This document shows, in pieces, positions 19,284-34,080 of a DNA stretch of 64,000 nt. Source of the DNA: Apostichopus japonicus. Its lineage: Eukaryota; Echinodermata; Holothuroidea; Aspidochirotida; Stichopodidae. The notes below the pieces were generated by a model that was not told where the DNA came from, did no database searches, and saw only the letters and a program-made list of their open reading frames with translations. The translations under genes and the position numbers were made by a program. Where the stretch lies: the NCBI RefSeq assembly GCF_037975245.1, contig NC_092583.1:11551764-11615763 (forward strand), given 5' to 3'. Position 1 is the stretch's first letter. Every line of letters starts with the position of its first letter.

Positions 19284-22200
19284 TTCCAACTCACTTCGAT
19301 TTCAATTATACATTTATTCATTTCCTTTTGTCGTTTACCTACATTTTATTATCAATGCTGTTCAAAGTTTCTCTTCGAGATCCGGCTTTAGGAATCACAA
19401 ATGAATTCGAGTTGTTTAGCACCATGTTTGAACTCCACAGTAAGGCAAATTGTTCAATTCAGGTGACAAACGCCTACAGTGGAATTACGACCTTCCTTAC
19501 CGGTTTCGAACATCTGGACATACAATCAGCGTCCATGACCTAGTGGTTTGGGTGTCAGCATATAAAGCGGGATGCCCGGCATCGAATCCCGGTCGAGGCT
19601 GGAAGTTTTTGCACTGTTCTGAAATTTCCAACTCATTACTTTTCCGACTTTCTCTAGGACCTTGACTGCTATTTCATGACAAATTGCATTGGAAAACCGA
19701 CTATCCAGGTGTTGTTTCTTCTTCAAAAGCGTTCATTTTTATTTATATCCTGTGCCTGCCTAACTTTTCTGGGCCTCAAGTTACTCTAATTTTTTCTCCA
19801 GGGAGTTACATCTTTCTTTCAGTGCACTGGTGTGATGGGCATGCTTTACCTCTTGCATATTCACAAAACCACATTTACTGATGACGTCATCTCTACGTCA
19901 TTGCCCTTGTGCACGCGAGTACCTGGTCCGCATACCAGTCAGAGGTTGAAACACCGTTGTTAGGGAACCATCGGCTCTCACACCCGTTCCAATATCAAAG
20001 TTCTTCTTTTTGCCGTAACATTGCGTTACCTGTTATATTCCTATCATTACAATCATCGCAAAGGCCCAGCTCTACGACACCATCGAGTTCATCGACTTCA
20101 GACTCAGTCTTAAAAGATAAGTTATTTCTTTCTATCTGGCGCCTTAAGTTTACTGTATCTTTGTTATTCACCTTGTACCATTCACCTTTATTATCCACAT
20201 TATTTATAGTATATAGAATATCATTATTCAAAATACCATTCGAAACCTCGTCCATCTTTTATGCGTTAATTTAACACCCTCGGAAACTCTTTCTGTCGGA
20301 TACGAATTATGTCGTTTCCGTAACAATTGGAAAGAACCTGGGCACGAAAACCAAACAGCCGAACGACTGATCCGCTCTCAACCCCAGTCCCCTTGCATCG
20401 AGATTGTGACTGTGTGATCATCGTCAGGTGTGTATCGCGATTCCCATCGAAAGGGAAAAGATAGGCTACAACACATGGTCTTAGCCAAAAGGCCAAGAAG
20501 CGATGCATTGGTTTCATTGTGTGGTTCTTTAACACTGTCTCGCAGCTCATCAATGACATTGGAGAAGTCATCCTACGGACTTCGAACTCTTTCAGGAATG
20601 TCTCTTTGAGCCTTTGGATTTTTGTTCACAGAGAATGAATGGAGCTTGACCTGCGACTGTTGTCCATGTCAGATTCCGAGTCATCATCTTTGCGCTGTGT
20701 TAGGACAGAGCTTAGGCGCTGAGAGGCGAACTCTTGACGTTTTTTTCTTGGCCTATACTTTCCTTTGGTCGTCCTGCCGGCATTTCTTCCTTGTGAAAGG
20801 GTAGTTTACAGCCAAGTCTTCGAGTTTCAGAATATATAGATATATTTAAGTTTCTAGCGGCCCTCTCTGCCTTATTTTGTGTTGGAGTTCTACCTGCAAC
20901 CGATCATCAGTGAACTATATATTAGGTAAATACGTACTTGCTAACGCCAGTACTGGGGCCTTACTTTACTAAACGGTTAATTGAGTTTTCTGTACGCACA
21001 CTGTCTTACAAAAGTAAAGGAGGAACCTGCCCGTAATAGATCGATGATAAATATGGAATAAATTTTACGTGCATTAAGAAAAGAAAGAAGGGGTGATGGC
21101 AAATGTCAACCGTGAATGGATGAGACGTAATATAACGTAAGGCCTAGTCTAAGCTAACGTTAGGCCCAATATAGCCTAACTTAGACGTAATTATATATTG
21201 GTTGGTGATATTCATCGTTGGTTAAAATTAGGGCTTAGTTTCCGTTGGCGTATACGTTTACATATTGTATGCTTAATTACAATATATGCCAAACAAATGT
21301 GAGCCTCATCTCATGATGTAGGCCCAAGTTAGTGTGTAACTTCTGAGGGAAAGCAAACAATCGTAATTAAGCAAGCCTAGGGAGTACAGCGGCCTTGAAA
21401 TTTCTCACTGCCGATCAGAATAATTTCTGTGGCTGGCCAGAAGTTCAGAATAGTTTCCGATTTTCATCAACGGATTTCAATTGTAAAAGGGTGACATGTA
21501 TAGCCGTTGGACTTTATCGAAGCGCTCAGGCGAAGTTATATGTTTTGCCGTTGGCTTAACTTAGAATCACGATAGGCTTATTTCAACTTTAACGTTGGCT
21601 ATCTTAATATAAACAAATTTGGCACACAATAAATACTTAATTAATTATAATTGTTATCCCATAGATCTAAAGTTAGTGTCTATGTATCTTTCGTTTTTGT
21701 AGTCGCTCACCTGTTGACCAAGTTTTGACCCCGACGTGACCACGACGGAGGTTTGTGAACCGTTGTTGTTTTAAGTACACCTATGTCACAGGCTTGGAAC
21801 AGACAAGACATGGTTGTGCGATTGATCAAAGGATTGTCAAGTATTTGCTTAAGCTGAACTCATTGCTTCCCACGGCAAGTCTGTTTTGCCTGTGTGGAAA
21901 AGCAATAAGCACGATTGACTAACGTTCGTTGTAGAGTAACTTAGGCCTAGGATAGTCCCTGAAGAGTAGAACGACATTAGCACTAACGTCGTATCCCGAA
22001 GGTACTTAGTACTAGGCCGAATCAGCTCTTTAAAATCCTTTAGGGCCTGCAAGTCTGCAATAGTAATAAAGTAAGCAGTAATGTTAGTAGTTGTAGTACC
22101 ACTAGTTATAATACCAATTTCTCTATTGAAAGTGTCACTGTGCTCAAACCTATTTAGGAAGTATTCATTTTCCATTTTTGGTTTTTATGAAATCATAACC

Positions 22201-25200
22201 TTTCCTAGTCAAACTAGGGTTTGTGCCTATTATCGTGGGCGTTTCACAAGTAAACCATTATGTGAAAAGGAAAGCTGGTGCACATCTCATATTTGGTATC
22301 TGGGTATAACACGTTGAATACAAGCAGGCTTTTCTGGTAAATATGAAATATCATTCAGGGTCCAAATGAAAAAGAAAGAAAATGATACACAGGTTAGCTC
22401 AAAGACACCTTACGCAAACCTTGTATTAGGTTTGCTGGTATACCATTTTGAGTACATTCTTGTAGCCAAATAGGGAAACTTTGTTGGTAAGATATCTCAC
22501 GATGAAGGCGAACTACATGGTGCATCATAACACTGACAGTTGTCGTTAGCTATTATGGCACATGTGTGTATGTGTGCTTGTGACAAGTAGCTTATAAACA
22601 CAATAAATCAATGATGGAAGCTTGTAATTCTTTCATAGTTGGCATATGGATGCACTATGATTGGTTGATGTGCTCTAAGTTGCTTTTTCTTTTGCTTTTA
22701 ATAGAGGTAATTTTGAATTAGCAGACGTTCAAAAAGGTTTAAACACTTTAACTAAAGAGAGGATGCTTCTTCTTCTTTTATCTGTATTCTATGTGAAAGT
22801 TACATGTGATTTGGGTTCAGCTGAGATCAATATGTCAAAAGAATGTAAACATGATACCTCAAGAAAGATAACTTGAATCCACCTCAGATTAGGTTTTTAG
22901 GTGAACCAAAATTAGTGCTAGATCACTATTGTTTTCGTTAAGGGTCAAAAGTCATTTGCAGTCAAAAGTCAACAACGATTAAATCGTGACAATCTCGTTA
23001 ACAAATCTCAAGATGGGGAACTTGGACAGATCTGATGTTAAATATGCCCATGAATAAGATTGGGTACATATCAGTGGAAGTTGGTGGTCAACATATATCA
23101 CTGTGATTACATCTTTGTCACCTTTACATGTGTCTGTCTGTTCTTCCTACGTCAGATGTGTTCAAACGCGCAATGTACAGCATGTCCAAATCATTAGAAA
23201 TAGTGATTGTATATCATCACAACCAGTATGAATGTTTGTATTGTAAATCGCCTGGAACCATTCAGTAATGTTACTTTGATTATCATCTTGTATCTATCTT
23301 TAAGCCTAGATAAGGCATAAGTATTTGCTGTCACCGTATAAGGCTTGTGTATCGTTGCCTCGGTCCGTCGGGATCTTTTGGTCGAAGGGACTTCTTCAAA
23401 ATGTGTAATAAATGAACAGACTAACTAAGCTAGTTAATGCTTAAATAAAACCCTTCTTTATGCGATAATTATAACAGTTAAACTGTACATCGATTAGAGT
23501 TATAGGTCAAAAGATGGTTTACAAATCTCATCTTAAACAAAACGTCCTGGTTCTGGCGTAGTGACAAAATCCGATTTGGGCCAAATTGAGTGAAATATTA
23601 CTTATTTCGAGGGTGAAGAATCGCTTGAGCCGGGCAAGAAGTTTTAAAATGATCTAGTCTTTTAGCTACTACTGACTGGATTTGGACGAATGTCCTTTCC
23701 CGTTTTCACATAGGGCCTACCGACGAGTGCTACATTCGTCATAACCACTCAGTAACACAACCTGCGTTTTGGCATAACGACGAATATTACCCTTTGGAAC
23801 AAGCCACCAACTAACCAACTAACTGCATTTTGAGAAACAGCCCAGTACTATGGAAAGGTGGTATCTTCATTATTTCCACCTCATCTTTTCATTGATTAAT
23901 GCAGCTGGAGCACATAGTTTAATAACTGGGCTGTGCTGGTAACGCAATTACGCTTGTAGGTACCTAAGCATCCCCTGGGACTAGCAGTAGGCTAAAAAGC
24001 AGAGACTGTATCATCTAGCCTATCTGCTGTATCTGGTCAGATGGAGTATGTTCCAATTAAGTATGTCTCATGGGGCCTAAAGAAATGCTAATAATCTATT
24101 TTTTTAAAAAAGGGCAAAAGTGTCTCGGTCCACCTATTACATAATATATCAATATGCCTACTAACATATTGCTACAACTCTTTCAACATAGAGATTCACA
24201 TCACGTTTGGCTATCCCCATGGCAACTAGTAAAAGTGTAGCATTGCATCATATGATCAGAGCATAGCTCGATTAGGGACACTTTGTACAACTAAATAACA
24301 ATGTGAATACATTACAGTGACGGGTAACGCTAGACAGAATCATAAAAATTCATAATAAAACTAAATAAATATCCCAGTGTGGGTTCTTGTTAGACCAATA
24401 ACCTAGAGTACTTTCAATATTCTCATATTACCTCAATATGCTCATATTACCATAACGATACACACATAAGATGCTAATGGTTGAGGGTCTTTTTAAGTGC
24501 CATAATCAACCCTATAAACATACCATTAAACAACAGATCACAGTAATAATGACTTCACCTGTAGACTCTCTATAGCCGTTACAGGTTCATAATGTTCAAT
24601 TAATAAATACATTATGTGTGCTTTCGGCCATCACAGGAGATCAAAAAAATAAATACAACAAACTTACACTTAATGAGGGCTGCAATTAATGAGTTGCTTG
24701 TAAACTTGGGCGTTTCAATCAACTTTTTAATTTTAAGAACAATGAGAAACTGTGACAGAAATTAGTTGTCCCACCCTACCAGACAAGAGTTTACTCAAGA
24801 CCCGGCCACACATCCTCCAGGAAGTAGAAAAGCTGTCTTTTTACACTTTTAACTTATTCCACCATAGATTACAGAGGAATGACAAATCTCTCTACACTTA
24901 AAGTAGAATAAAACAAAGCCTGGCCTTTTAGTATTGGATTCGAAGAAACAAAACAGATTAACCACCGAATACTTGGATTAACATAAGAGTAACACTTACC
25001 ACAAAAGGCTTAATTGGGGCTTGTTAGCCCACCAATGAGCACAAGGGAACAGTGTCCTCTTCTTAGCAGGAATTAGTCCAGCAAATACTGAGGGTAATGT
25101 ACACATGGTCACTGACCCTGTGAGCATTACTATCAGAGGGAACAACAAGGAAATGAGAGCAAATGGAAAATAAAACAAAAATGAAGGAGAAAGGTATACC

Positions 25201-25610
25201 ATACAGAGGGACAAAACTATTGACACTACTATTTGGAAATATTAGGGTGCTACACAGAATAGCATAAATCGTGAAAACCGAATAGCCAATGGGTCAACAA
25301 TATTATACGTGAATAGTAAGTAGTCTAGTGGTATGGTTGCAGTACATTCGATGCTTGTACTTGTTGCGTGAGTAGCTTTAGACACTGAGCAGAACGGTAA
25401 CGCTATTTCTCTAGTGAATCGGTGTTACAGTTTCGGTACATTCAATAAGAGCTATATAAAAGAGGAAACAGGTGGTGTAAGTCAGGACCATGAAGACCAT
25501 TGGTGTTAATTGTATAAAGATGATGATGATGTAGAAATCACTAAAATGTTAAATTTGACCGCAAGGACAACAATACCTAGACCTAGATTAAATGATTTAA
25601 GCCGTTCTAA
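19284..25610. repeat. Spacer S1 (segmental duplication)
   Basis: Homologous to S3 (49288-55865) throughout and to S2 (32278-36270) over its right two thirds. No gene can be supported. A 108-codon minus-strand frame at 21849-22175 recurs in S3 with two residue changes but is disrupted in S2. Minus-strand frames near 19995-20255 and 20640-20770 have protein-like composition (for example DDDSESDMDNSRRSSS), but stops and frame changes lie between them. They may be remnants of an unidentified coding sequence. Confidence 0.85.
19528..19600 (+). repeat. tRNA-like sequence (decayed)
   Basis: Box A-like TGACCTAGTGG at 19536-19546 and box B-like catcgaatcc near 19580. It is the S1 counterpart of the tRNA-like sequence at 49553 and is eroded relative to the one at 49191. 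Confidence 0.5.
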
Positions 25611-27634
25611 GTTTTAGCCTAACCATACCTTAGAATTAACGGTAAGGAATCCCAAAACCATCATATGAACTTCATACAACGGAGATCCTTGCGATTAACA
25701 TATCCCTATATCTAAGACCATTATCTTGCACGGTACGAGAGTAACTTGGGTTCTAAAGGTCGTGGCGTTGAGCTACCTTTTTGCTAATGTGTGATGTCAT
25801 AGTACCACTTTGGATGGTGAGGGAGGGGGGGGGGGGTAATATAGTTTCATTCTCTTGGTTTTGCTGGCATATATTTAATGTGAATGTAAAAAGTCCCATA
25901 AACAAAAACCAGTATTACGGCAAATTAAAAATAACATCAAAACACCAGCCCGTTCTCTTTTAGACTTCCTCCAGTCTTCAGTTTCAAATAATGAAGAAAC
26001 CTTAAAAATGTAATAACTCCCTGAAGAAATACGGCTGTTCTTAGATTTTTGCGGCGTTGCTCATCACAAGCATCACGCTGGGCAAATTCATAACTACCTT
26101 TATCTGGCTCAGTAATATCTAGTTACATAGTTAAAGGTCACATCCTTTTACATGGAACTTTGGAAGGTACTAGCATAGTTTCTTTTTTCTAAGTAGTTAC
26201 TGAGTTTCAGAGGACGGGCAAGGGGAAAACAGGATGGATGTTTTCGTCCACAGGCTGAGAACTCCAGTGTCATAGGGGAAGTTATACCAGACCTCTTAGG
26301 GATATTAACCAACTCAGACCATGGACACACAAACCAAGTGAACTTCACCAAACTGAAACACCTTCATCCCTGGTTTCAATACATTGGCATTGTGAACCCT
26401 TAAATTTGCTCGACAAAAGAAAGGTGAAGGCACTTTTTTTTTGTCCAAAAGCAAAAGCTTCCAAATCGTTTGAAGAATACTTATAAACTATTGTCAGAGA
26501 CGTTTCACATTTGACCAAAAAAAACATTAATTTAATAAGAAGAATTACACACAATTTTCCTTGGTCCGTGTGCTTCATACAAGTTACGACTTAACAGATT
26601 ACGACACTAAAACTACAAGTTTTGAACTGAATCATGTGTTTTCGCATTAGTATGAATTGATGGATATTATGCGAACTTCGTCGTTGTTGATGTTAATGTA
26701 TTTTCAAATGGTACAATGAGAGTTGTGAAATATTGAGTCGATACAAGTTGAATGCTTTTAGGAGTAATTTTGATCAATTCATTCATTAAATTATTTAAAA
26801 TGTAACGAAAATGACAAGATGTTTCGATCGTTGAAATATATTTGTCAATAAACCATAGAATATTTCTGACTCGTTAGTATTTAGTAATATTTTATAAACA
26901 GACGGTTACGAGCAAAAATGTTTATATTCATCATATTAACCATGATGCATTCCAAAAACGTCATGTATTTGTCCATCCACTTGGCTGCAGAACGTCTACT
27001 AGGAAGATTTTATAAAAAATATCATATTGTATCACTTTAGAAGTGATAAATAATAAAAAAAACAATACAATAACACACCAACGATGCAAGACTTGAGATA
27101 CATCATTAAAGACACGGCGCCTGCCAATATACTAGTAAAGAGCTTTATAAGGATCCACACTTTACACCAGAGAGTATCCAACCCATCATGCCACGCAAAT
27201 TGACTTCCTAAACAATTTTAGGCCCAGTTTCTAACTCGGTGAAGACAGCACCTGAATGGATAAATGAGGAAGAGAATACATTCATAAGTACAGCTAAGTG
27301 TTTGACAATAACTGTAGAAAATAAAAAGGGATGGCAGTCATTATTATGAGTAGGTTACCGTACTTGTTAAAATAGCCATTGTTTGCAACTTTAGGCTTAA
27401 ATAAACTCCTTTGAAGATGGAAGTAATAAGATTTGATTTTTTTTTAACCATGACATGCATGGGCATGCTAGAATATCAAAGTTTGCACATTTTTCGATGT
27501 CAGGTAAAAATTCACAGAGAATAAAACAGAAAACAGGTAATCACTTTTGAAAAACATGTAGCAGTTATAAGTCCGCTTACATTGGCGAGTTGGAATAACG
27601 CAAATGGAATTTAATTGTGGCTTTTGATAGTAAA

Positions 27635-28083
27635 CTAATCTTTCAAACCTTCGCAAATATCTTTCATGTCAATGCAGTCCACGAATGGATCTTGTACTGG
27701 ATGTGTCTCAAATGTATAGTCGATACTGGCAGCAGGATTTTTCGCCAATTCGAAGCACATGAATGGAACCTCATGACAGATGAGGCCAGATAAATCCACG
27801 TGGAAGTCCATCTCTTTGAAGACGAGATTTTCACCAGTATTTAGAGTTTGGTTCTCTTGTACAGCTGTCAAGATCTGTGACTGCTCGTTTACGCGTCTTC
27901 TTTTCCCCTTGGTGTTTTTAGAGAAGAAAGTTTTGACTTGCCATAAGTCCTCTCCATCTACCGTTGTCATCAGCTCTTTATCTGTGGTAGCCTTAAGTTT
28001 GACTGTCGTTTGGGTGTCGTTGGTATTCTGCGCAATAATCTCAGGACTTATAAGTTTTGCGTGTAGTTTAGTAAAGACAACTC
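27635..28083 (-). pseudogene. Gene 2 repeat domain copy 3 exon
   Basis: Open throughout (449 nt, phase 1 acceptor). It retains GEDLWQVKTFF, KGKRRR, ICHEVPFMCFEL and the terminal cysteines. The GAAGGTTTGA context at the end weakens the alternative donor reading that is possible in gene 1. Confidence 0.75.
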
Positions 28084-28375
28084 CTGTAACAAGATATGAA
28101 AAGCATAGATTGAGAATTGCAACTGTTACCAAAACCTTCTTGGAATTTTCAGAATTTTTTTAGAATGATCCGATTTTTGTTTCTCGTCTTATGTTAACAT
28201 ATAGATCTTTAGCTCCCCCCTTCCTACCAAAACAATTAAAATTGGGAGTCTAATACATACAGTTGCAAGACGACCATCGTTGTACCAACCGATGTACCTT
28301 CCAACACTGAGTCATCTATAAACTCCCTCTTTGCATGTCGTCACCTTGCCCCAGTCTTGTAAAAACAGTACTTAC

Positions 28376-28817
28376 TTGACTGACATTCTTGTGGCTTACA
28401 AAGCACCAATGAATCTCGAGAAACGTCACCATGATCTCCTTCCACAATAAGTGTAAATTCTGGATCAGGGGCGTCCCCTTTCGAGAATTTCATGCAAATG
28501 TAGTTCACGTCCTCAATACATCCAATAGTTCCATATTCAAATTCTGTCTCAATACCATCAATATCGAGAGGGTCACCATTGGTAATGTCAGTGGAACCTT
28601 CCGCGTCATTGAGGATTTGGGCTACTTCTCCAAAGCGAGGACCATCACCCAAAAGGATTGTTACTACCAAACAGTGATATGCACCAAAGATCGTCACCCT
28701 CTAGTTCACGTGTGTCATCCCTGAATGTGACATCAATGTCGATAGATACAGGAGTCTCTTGGCCTGGAATTGGATTCTCTCCAGTCAGTTCCCAGTCGAA
28801 TGTCTCGGCCAACACTC
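28376..28817 (-). pseudogene. Gene 2 repeat domain copy 2 exon, frameshifted
   Basis: The two frames overlap at about 28650. The upstream part ends in GDDLWCISLFGSNN and the downstream part resumes at GDGPRFGEVAQIL. The inserted A is in cacccaaaagg, where genes 1 and 4 have cacccaaagg. Confidence 0.85.
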
Positions 28818-28938
28818 CTAAAAGAAATAAATTAGGATTGAAAAACAAAGCAAGGTATAAAAACACTTGATCTAAATGTTGGGTCTTTATAGGGGTAAAG
28901 CTTACCTTATATTACCTATTAATCATATTCTTATATTA

Positions 28939-29040
<102 letters not shown>

Positions 29041-30175
29041 CATTCGTATCGAAACATAGACTGTCTTTAAATCGTAAACTCACAAACACAGTGGCACATA
29101 AACATGCAGACATACACCCAAACACTCATATGATATCATTGGTTGGACTTTATGCAGGTGCTGCTTACACCCAAATGTGTAACACACTGAATCAAATATG
29201 TTTAGTGGGCGTTTTATTATGAACAAGAGAGTAAAAAGAGTGTTAAAATATTTGGTCAGGGCCATTTGAAAAACACATTGGTATCCGAATCTCAGCACTG
29301 TAGTTTAAGAGACAAAAATAACATAAAAATTCATTAAATACGGAGAAGAGTAACAGCAAAATACATTGACGAACGCCGCTACAACTAATAAATAGTCTGT
29401 TTTATAAAATTTTATCATAAATGTTACAACTGGTTCTCTCTGCTGATTTTTAATCCCTTTTTATTGTTATTGTTTTTGATACTCAAGAAAACAAACGTTC
29501 AATGGACAAAATTCCTCCATAGGCCTACATGAGTTGAACAGATTATTCCCTTAAAATATTGAATTTCCTTCTATCGTCCATTCCGCTAGGATTGAGATTG
29601 CCGTATGAGTGTATAACTCCTCTGATGTTCCCCCTCCACCACAACCACCAGCCCATCCCCACCTCAATTCACCCACCCACTCCCTCAACTCCCACCTCTC
29701 TCTGAAAAACAGTATAATCAGTTGGAAGCGCTTACTAGTTTGACCGACAATAAATGCGAAGTACTCGATTATTTTAAATGCAAAGTATAGACTACAGTTT
29801 TATTGATACCAATGTAAAAGACTTCCAACTGGCAACATATTTTAATCATGAATTTAAGCATGATTAAGTTCGGATGTGGTTGTGTGGGTTTTGAGGTAGT
29901 GATTGTGTTGCTGGGTGGGGCACGGGGAGGGTGTGTAATGTTAACCACATGATCAGTTGGCTTAAAGTTTACGGTGTACTGTCTTTAAATGTCGTAGGGA
30001 CGAAAATGGTATCTTGAATTTATGGAGTGATAAATGATGGTGTACGCAAATATGTACCATTTTAGTAACGAATTTAGATTAAACTCTTAAGTGCAGAGTT
30101 TCAATTTTTAATTCTTTGAGAGTGTCCCATTATGGCGCCTTTCTTTGTGGATTAAATTCTCGTACATTCTAAGAA

Positions 30176-30233
30176 ATTTTACTTACACAGTTTACCGGGA
30201 GGAGTACGAGAGGCAAACAAAATGCGTCCGTCT
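30176..30233 (+). pseudogene. Inverted 58-bp scrap of the copy 1 exon
   Basis: Encodes TYTVYREEYERQTKCVR on the + strand, the same as codons near the end of copy 1 in genes 3 and 4, which lie on the minus strand. It sits exactly at the junction of the unit B deletion. Confidence 0.85.
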
Positions 30234-31486
30234 ATTCCAGTTTACCACAATGGGTATGTTTGCCATGCAGAACATATCCTGCCAGGTTAACAATAATTGT
30301 AGTGAAGGGACGTAGTTCGACTAGAGTCGTCATCCTAATTTATTCTGCCTTAGCGACAGCACTTTTCATTCTCCCGTGCTTTGTATGAAACTCATTGGGC
30401 CTAAGCCAATTTGTAGCAAGACCTTTGACATCAAGTACATGTAAGGTGGTTCATTGTTTTTGTAATTTTTCTATAATCTATACTCCATGCCGGAAGCAAT
30501 AAGGACATTGTTCAGAATAAGGGGTCAAGGGGTGGATTATATACAAATGCTGAAGAATGCCTATCATGAAGTGTAGTTTTAGTGTGATACAAGTCTAAAG
30601 ATTGTCTGTTGCTATAACACTATATGTATAGCTGTTGGGAAACATGCGATTGTTTTAGGTATTTGTGATTGCTCTTCAGTCTGATCTCAATACCAATTGC
30701 ATGGTCCACATGGTCCCTATTTATACCCGCATGCTTATACATGTTTTCCTGCAATTTTCCTTCCCTTGTAGGGAACTATAACGGCAGGGCTATACGTTCG
30801 AAGTATTCTCCTAAACAATTCTTGATGGTAAACGTTCAGGCAGGAACTTTGTCTAAATCGACTATTCACAGAATATGGGGTGCGGCGAAAACATGGGCCG
30901 AGACCATTTTTCGGTGGGTCGCTGGAAAATTCGATATTTTGGATACTTTTTCTACAGTATTATCTTCCTAGCCTGCCGACGTTCGTGTATAGTCCAAATT
31001 CACTATATTTTATGTACCCGAGCATCGATTCGAGCATGCGTAGATGTCTAGTGGGTCGTGGCTCAGTCCTCATGAAAGCTTCTGTGTTGTGGGGCCTACA
31101 AGTTTGTTGTCCTCTGGACAAAATTGCTCTTCTATCTTGTGATCATGAAGGCAATAAATGACTCCACGAAACTTGCAAATGGATCGCAATTGCTTGAACA
31201 GGAGTGATATTAAAGCAGGACTAGACAAAACAGTGATAGGGAAAAGTTGAGGAGTGTGGATAGGGAAGCATCGCGTCAAATGACGATCAGATAAATCATC
31301 TTTGTAAAACTTAGAATAATACATTGTGTGTTTTAATTTTTCTGTTTTCAAAAACTTGCCTATGCGTAGTAAATATTTTTAAACACACATCATACCACTT
31401 TATATCCTCACTCCCTCCGTTGCATCTTTCATATGTATCAATAAAAGATTGTAAAGAAAGAAGAAAATGAGAAAAGATGAACTAAC

Positions 31487-31610
31487 CTGAATCGATTTCA
31501 GAAGGGCTCGATCTCTGTGACGATACTGTTCCACTTAGACAAAGTAATATTACCCATTTTGCAACGGTAACAACCAAAAAGCGATGCAGGTTAACCATGC
31601 GGTCCCCCAT
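31487..31610 (-). pseudogene. Gene 2 signal peptide exon
   Basis: 41 codons plus one base. MGDRMVNLHR is followed by a hydrophobic core containing CVILLCL-like residues (KWVILLCLSGTVSS). The linker is 15 codons shorter than in genes 1 and 3. The donor CAG/GTTAGT is intact. Confidence 0.75.
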
Positions 31611-31686
31611 TGCCGTGATATTTTATTAAATACGATTATACTTTTCAGAAAACGTTGTATCTCTATTTTTCCCTACTTCAAATTGA

Positions 31687-31693
31687 CTATATA
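31687..31693 (-). promoter_or_regulatory. TATA-like box of gene 2
   Basis: The same TATATAG and surroundings as in gene 1, about 75 bp upstream of the ATG. Confidence 0.45.
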
Positions 31694-34080
31694 TTGTCAA
31701 ACAGAAATCGCAGCTGACAATATCTCCAAGTTAACCGGTTGTCCTTCTTCAAGTTAGACATATGATGTATGGAGTATACGTGTTAGTGTTCCACAAATGG
31801 CACCAACGCAGTGTGGCGTCGGTCTTATACAGGCTATTATGGGATACGTCTTTTAGATTTACCTGTCGCGATACCTTTGCAAAAGGCAACTTTACAGTAA
31901 TTAGGCAGGAAATAGGTTATTGTATGCTGCTCATATCTATATATATATATATATGGATTGATTGATTAATAAATTATTTGATTGTTTGATATATTTAATA
32001 AGTAATTATTAATAATTAATGTTTTTTCCCATCTCTTTTACTTAGGAGTATTATATATGTGGTAAACATTTGTATTTACAATTTTGATAACTACATCGTT
32101 ATGTCAGCTCAATGTTACAGTTGAATTATTAACATAATGCGAAAAATGTTTCCGAATTAAGTATTTTTCCCTCTCTTCCTTTATAACTATATCTAGAAGC
32201 AAAATAGACGTCACATGCAATAACCATAATAAATGTTCAATTGTTTCATCCCCAGTATTGCCTGTAAAGTAACTTACGCCTAGCATAGTCCCCGAAGAGT
32301 AGAACGACATTAGCACTTGCCGTTGTATCGTAGGTACAGAGCACCAGGCCGAATCAGCACTTTAAATTCGTTTAGGGCCTGCAAGTCTGCAATAGTAACA
32401 CAGTTAGCAGTAATGTTAGTAAATTTAGTAATACTAGTTGTAATACCAATTTCCGTATTGAAAGTATCACTGCGCTCAAACTCTTTCTACCTAATTAGGA
32501 AGTATTTATTTTTCATTTTTGGTTTTATGAAATCATAGCCTTTCCTAGTCATACTAGTGGGTGCCTAGTATCGTGGGCGTTTCACATGTAAAACATTATG
32601 TGGAAAGGAAAGCTGGTACACGTGTCATATTTGGTTTCTAGGTGTTGCACGTTGAATACAAGCAGGCCTTTCTGGTAAATCTGAATATCATTCAGGGTCC
32701 AAATGAAGAAAACAGAAAATGATAAACAGGTTAGCTCAAAGAGACCTTACGCAAACCTTGTATTAGGTTTACTGGTACACCATTTTGAGTACACTCTAGT
32801 AGCCAAATAGGGAAACTTTCATGGCAAGATATCTCACGATGAAGGCGAACTACATGGTGCATCATAACACTGACAGTTGTCGTTAGCTATTATGGCACAT
32901 GTGTGTATGTGTGCTTGTGACACGTAGCTTATAAACACAATAAGTCAAGGATTGAAGCTTGTAATTCTTTCATAGTTTACATATGGATGCACTATGATTG
33001 TTAGATGTGCTCTAAGTTGTTGTGTTTTTTTTTTGCTTTTAATAGAAGTAATTTGAATTAGCAGACGTTCCAAAGACGTGTAAACACTTGCACTAAAGAG
33101 AGGATGCTTCTACTTCTTTTTATCTGTATTATAGGTGAAAGTCACATGTGATTTGGGTTCAGCTGAGATCCATACGTCAAGAGAATGTAAACATGATATC
33201 TCAAGAAGGATAACTTGAATCCATTTCAAATTAGGTTTTTAGGTGAACCAAAATTAGTGCCAGATCACTATTGTTTTTGTTGAAGGTCAAAAGTCAGTTG
33301 GAGTCAAAAATGATTAAATCGTGAAAATCTCGTTTATAAATCTCAGGATGGGGAACTTGGAAAGATCTGATGTTAAGTATACTCATGTATAACATTGGGT
33401 ACAAGAAATATATCAGTGGAAGTTGGTGGTCAATATCTTTCGCGGTGATTACATCTGTTTCACCTTTATTTGTGTCTTACGTTCAATTCCTACGTCAGAT
33501 GTGTTCAAACGCTTAATGTCCAAATCATTAGAAATAGGGATTGCAACTCATCACAACCAGTATGAATGTTTGTATTTTAAATCACTTGGAACCATTCAGT
33601 AATTTTACTTTGATTATCATCTTGTATCTTTCTTTAAGCCTAGATAAGGCCTAAGTATTTACTGTAACCGTATAAGGCTTGTGTATCGTCGCCTCCGTCC
33701 ATCGGGATCTTTTGGTCGAAGGGACTTCTTCAAAATGTGTAATAAATGAACAGACTAACTAAGCTAGTTAATGCTTAAATAAAACCCTTCTTTAGGCGAT
33801 AATAATAACAGTTAAACTGTTCATCGATTAGAGTTACAGATCAAAAGATGGTTTACAAATCTCATCTTAAACAAAACGTCCTGGTTCTGGCGTAGTGACA
33901 AAATCCGATTTGGTCCAAATTGAGTGAAATATTACTTATTTCGAGGGTGAAGAATCGCTTGAGCCGGGCAAGAAGTTTTAACATTGTCTAGTCTATTAGC
34001 TACTACTGACTGAATTTGGACGAATGTCCTTTCCCGTTTTCACATAGGGCCTACTGACGAGTGCTACATTCGTCATAACC

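Noticed and set aside
21849-22175. 108-codon frame recurring at 51911-52237
   Set aside because: Conserved only between recently duplicated spacers and disrupted in S2 (32104-32316). No motif, splice context or codon pattern supports it.
24996-25226. Hydrophobic frame recurring at 35650 and 55249, resembling a signal peptide exon with a GTAAGT at its end
   Set aside because: A second frame is equally open in two of the copies and the phase does not fit the candidate exon downstream. Too weak to call.
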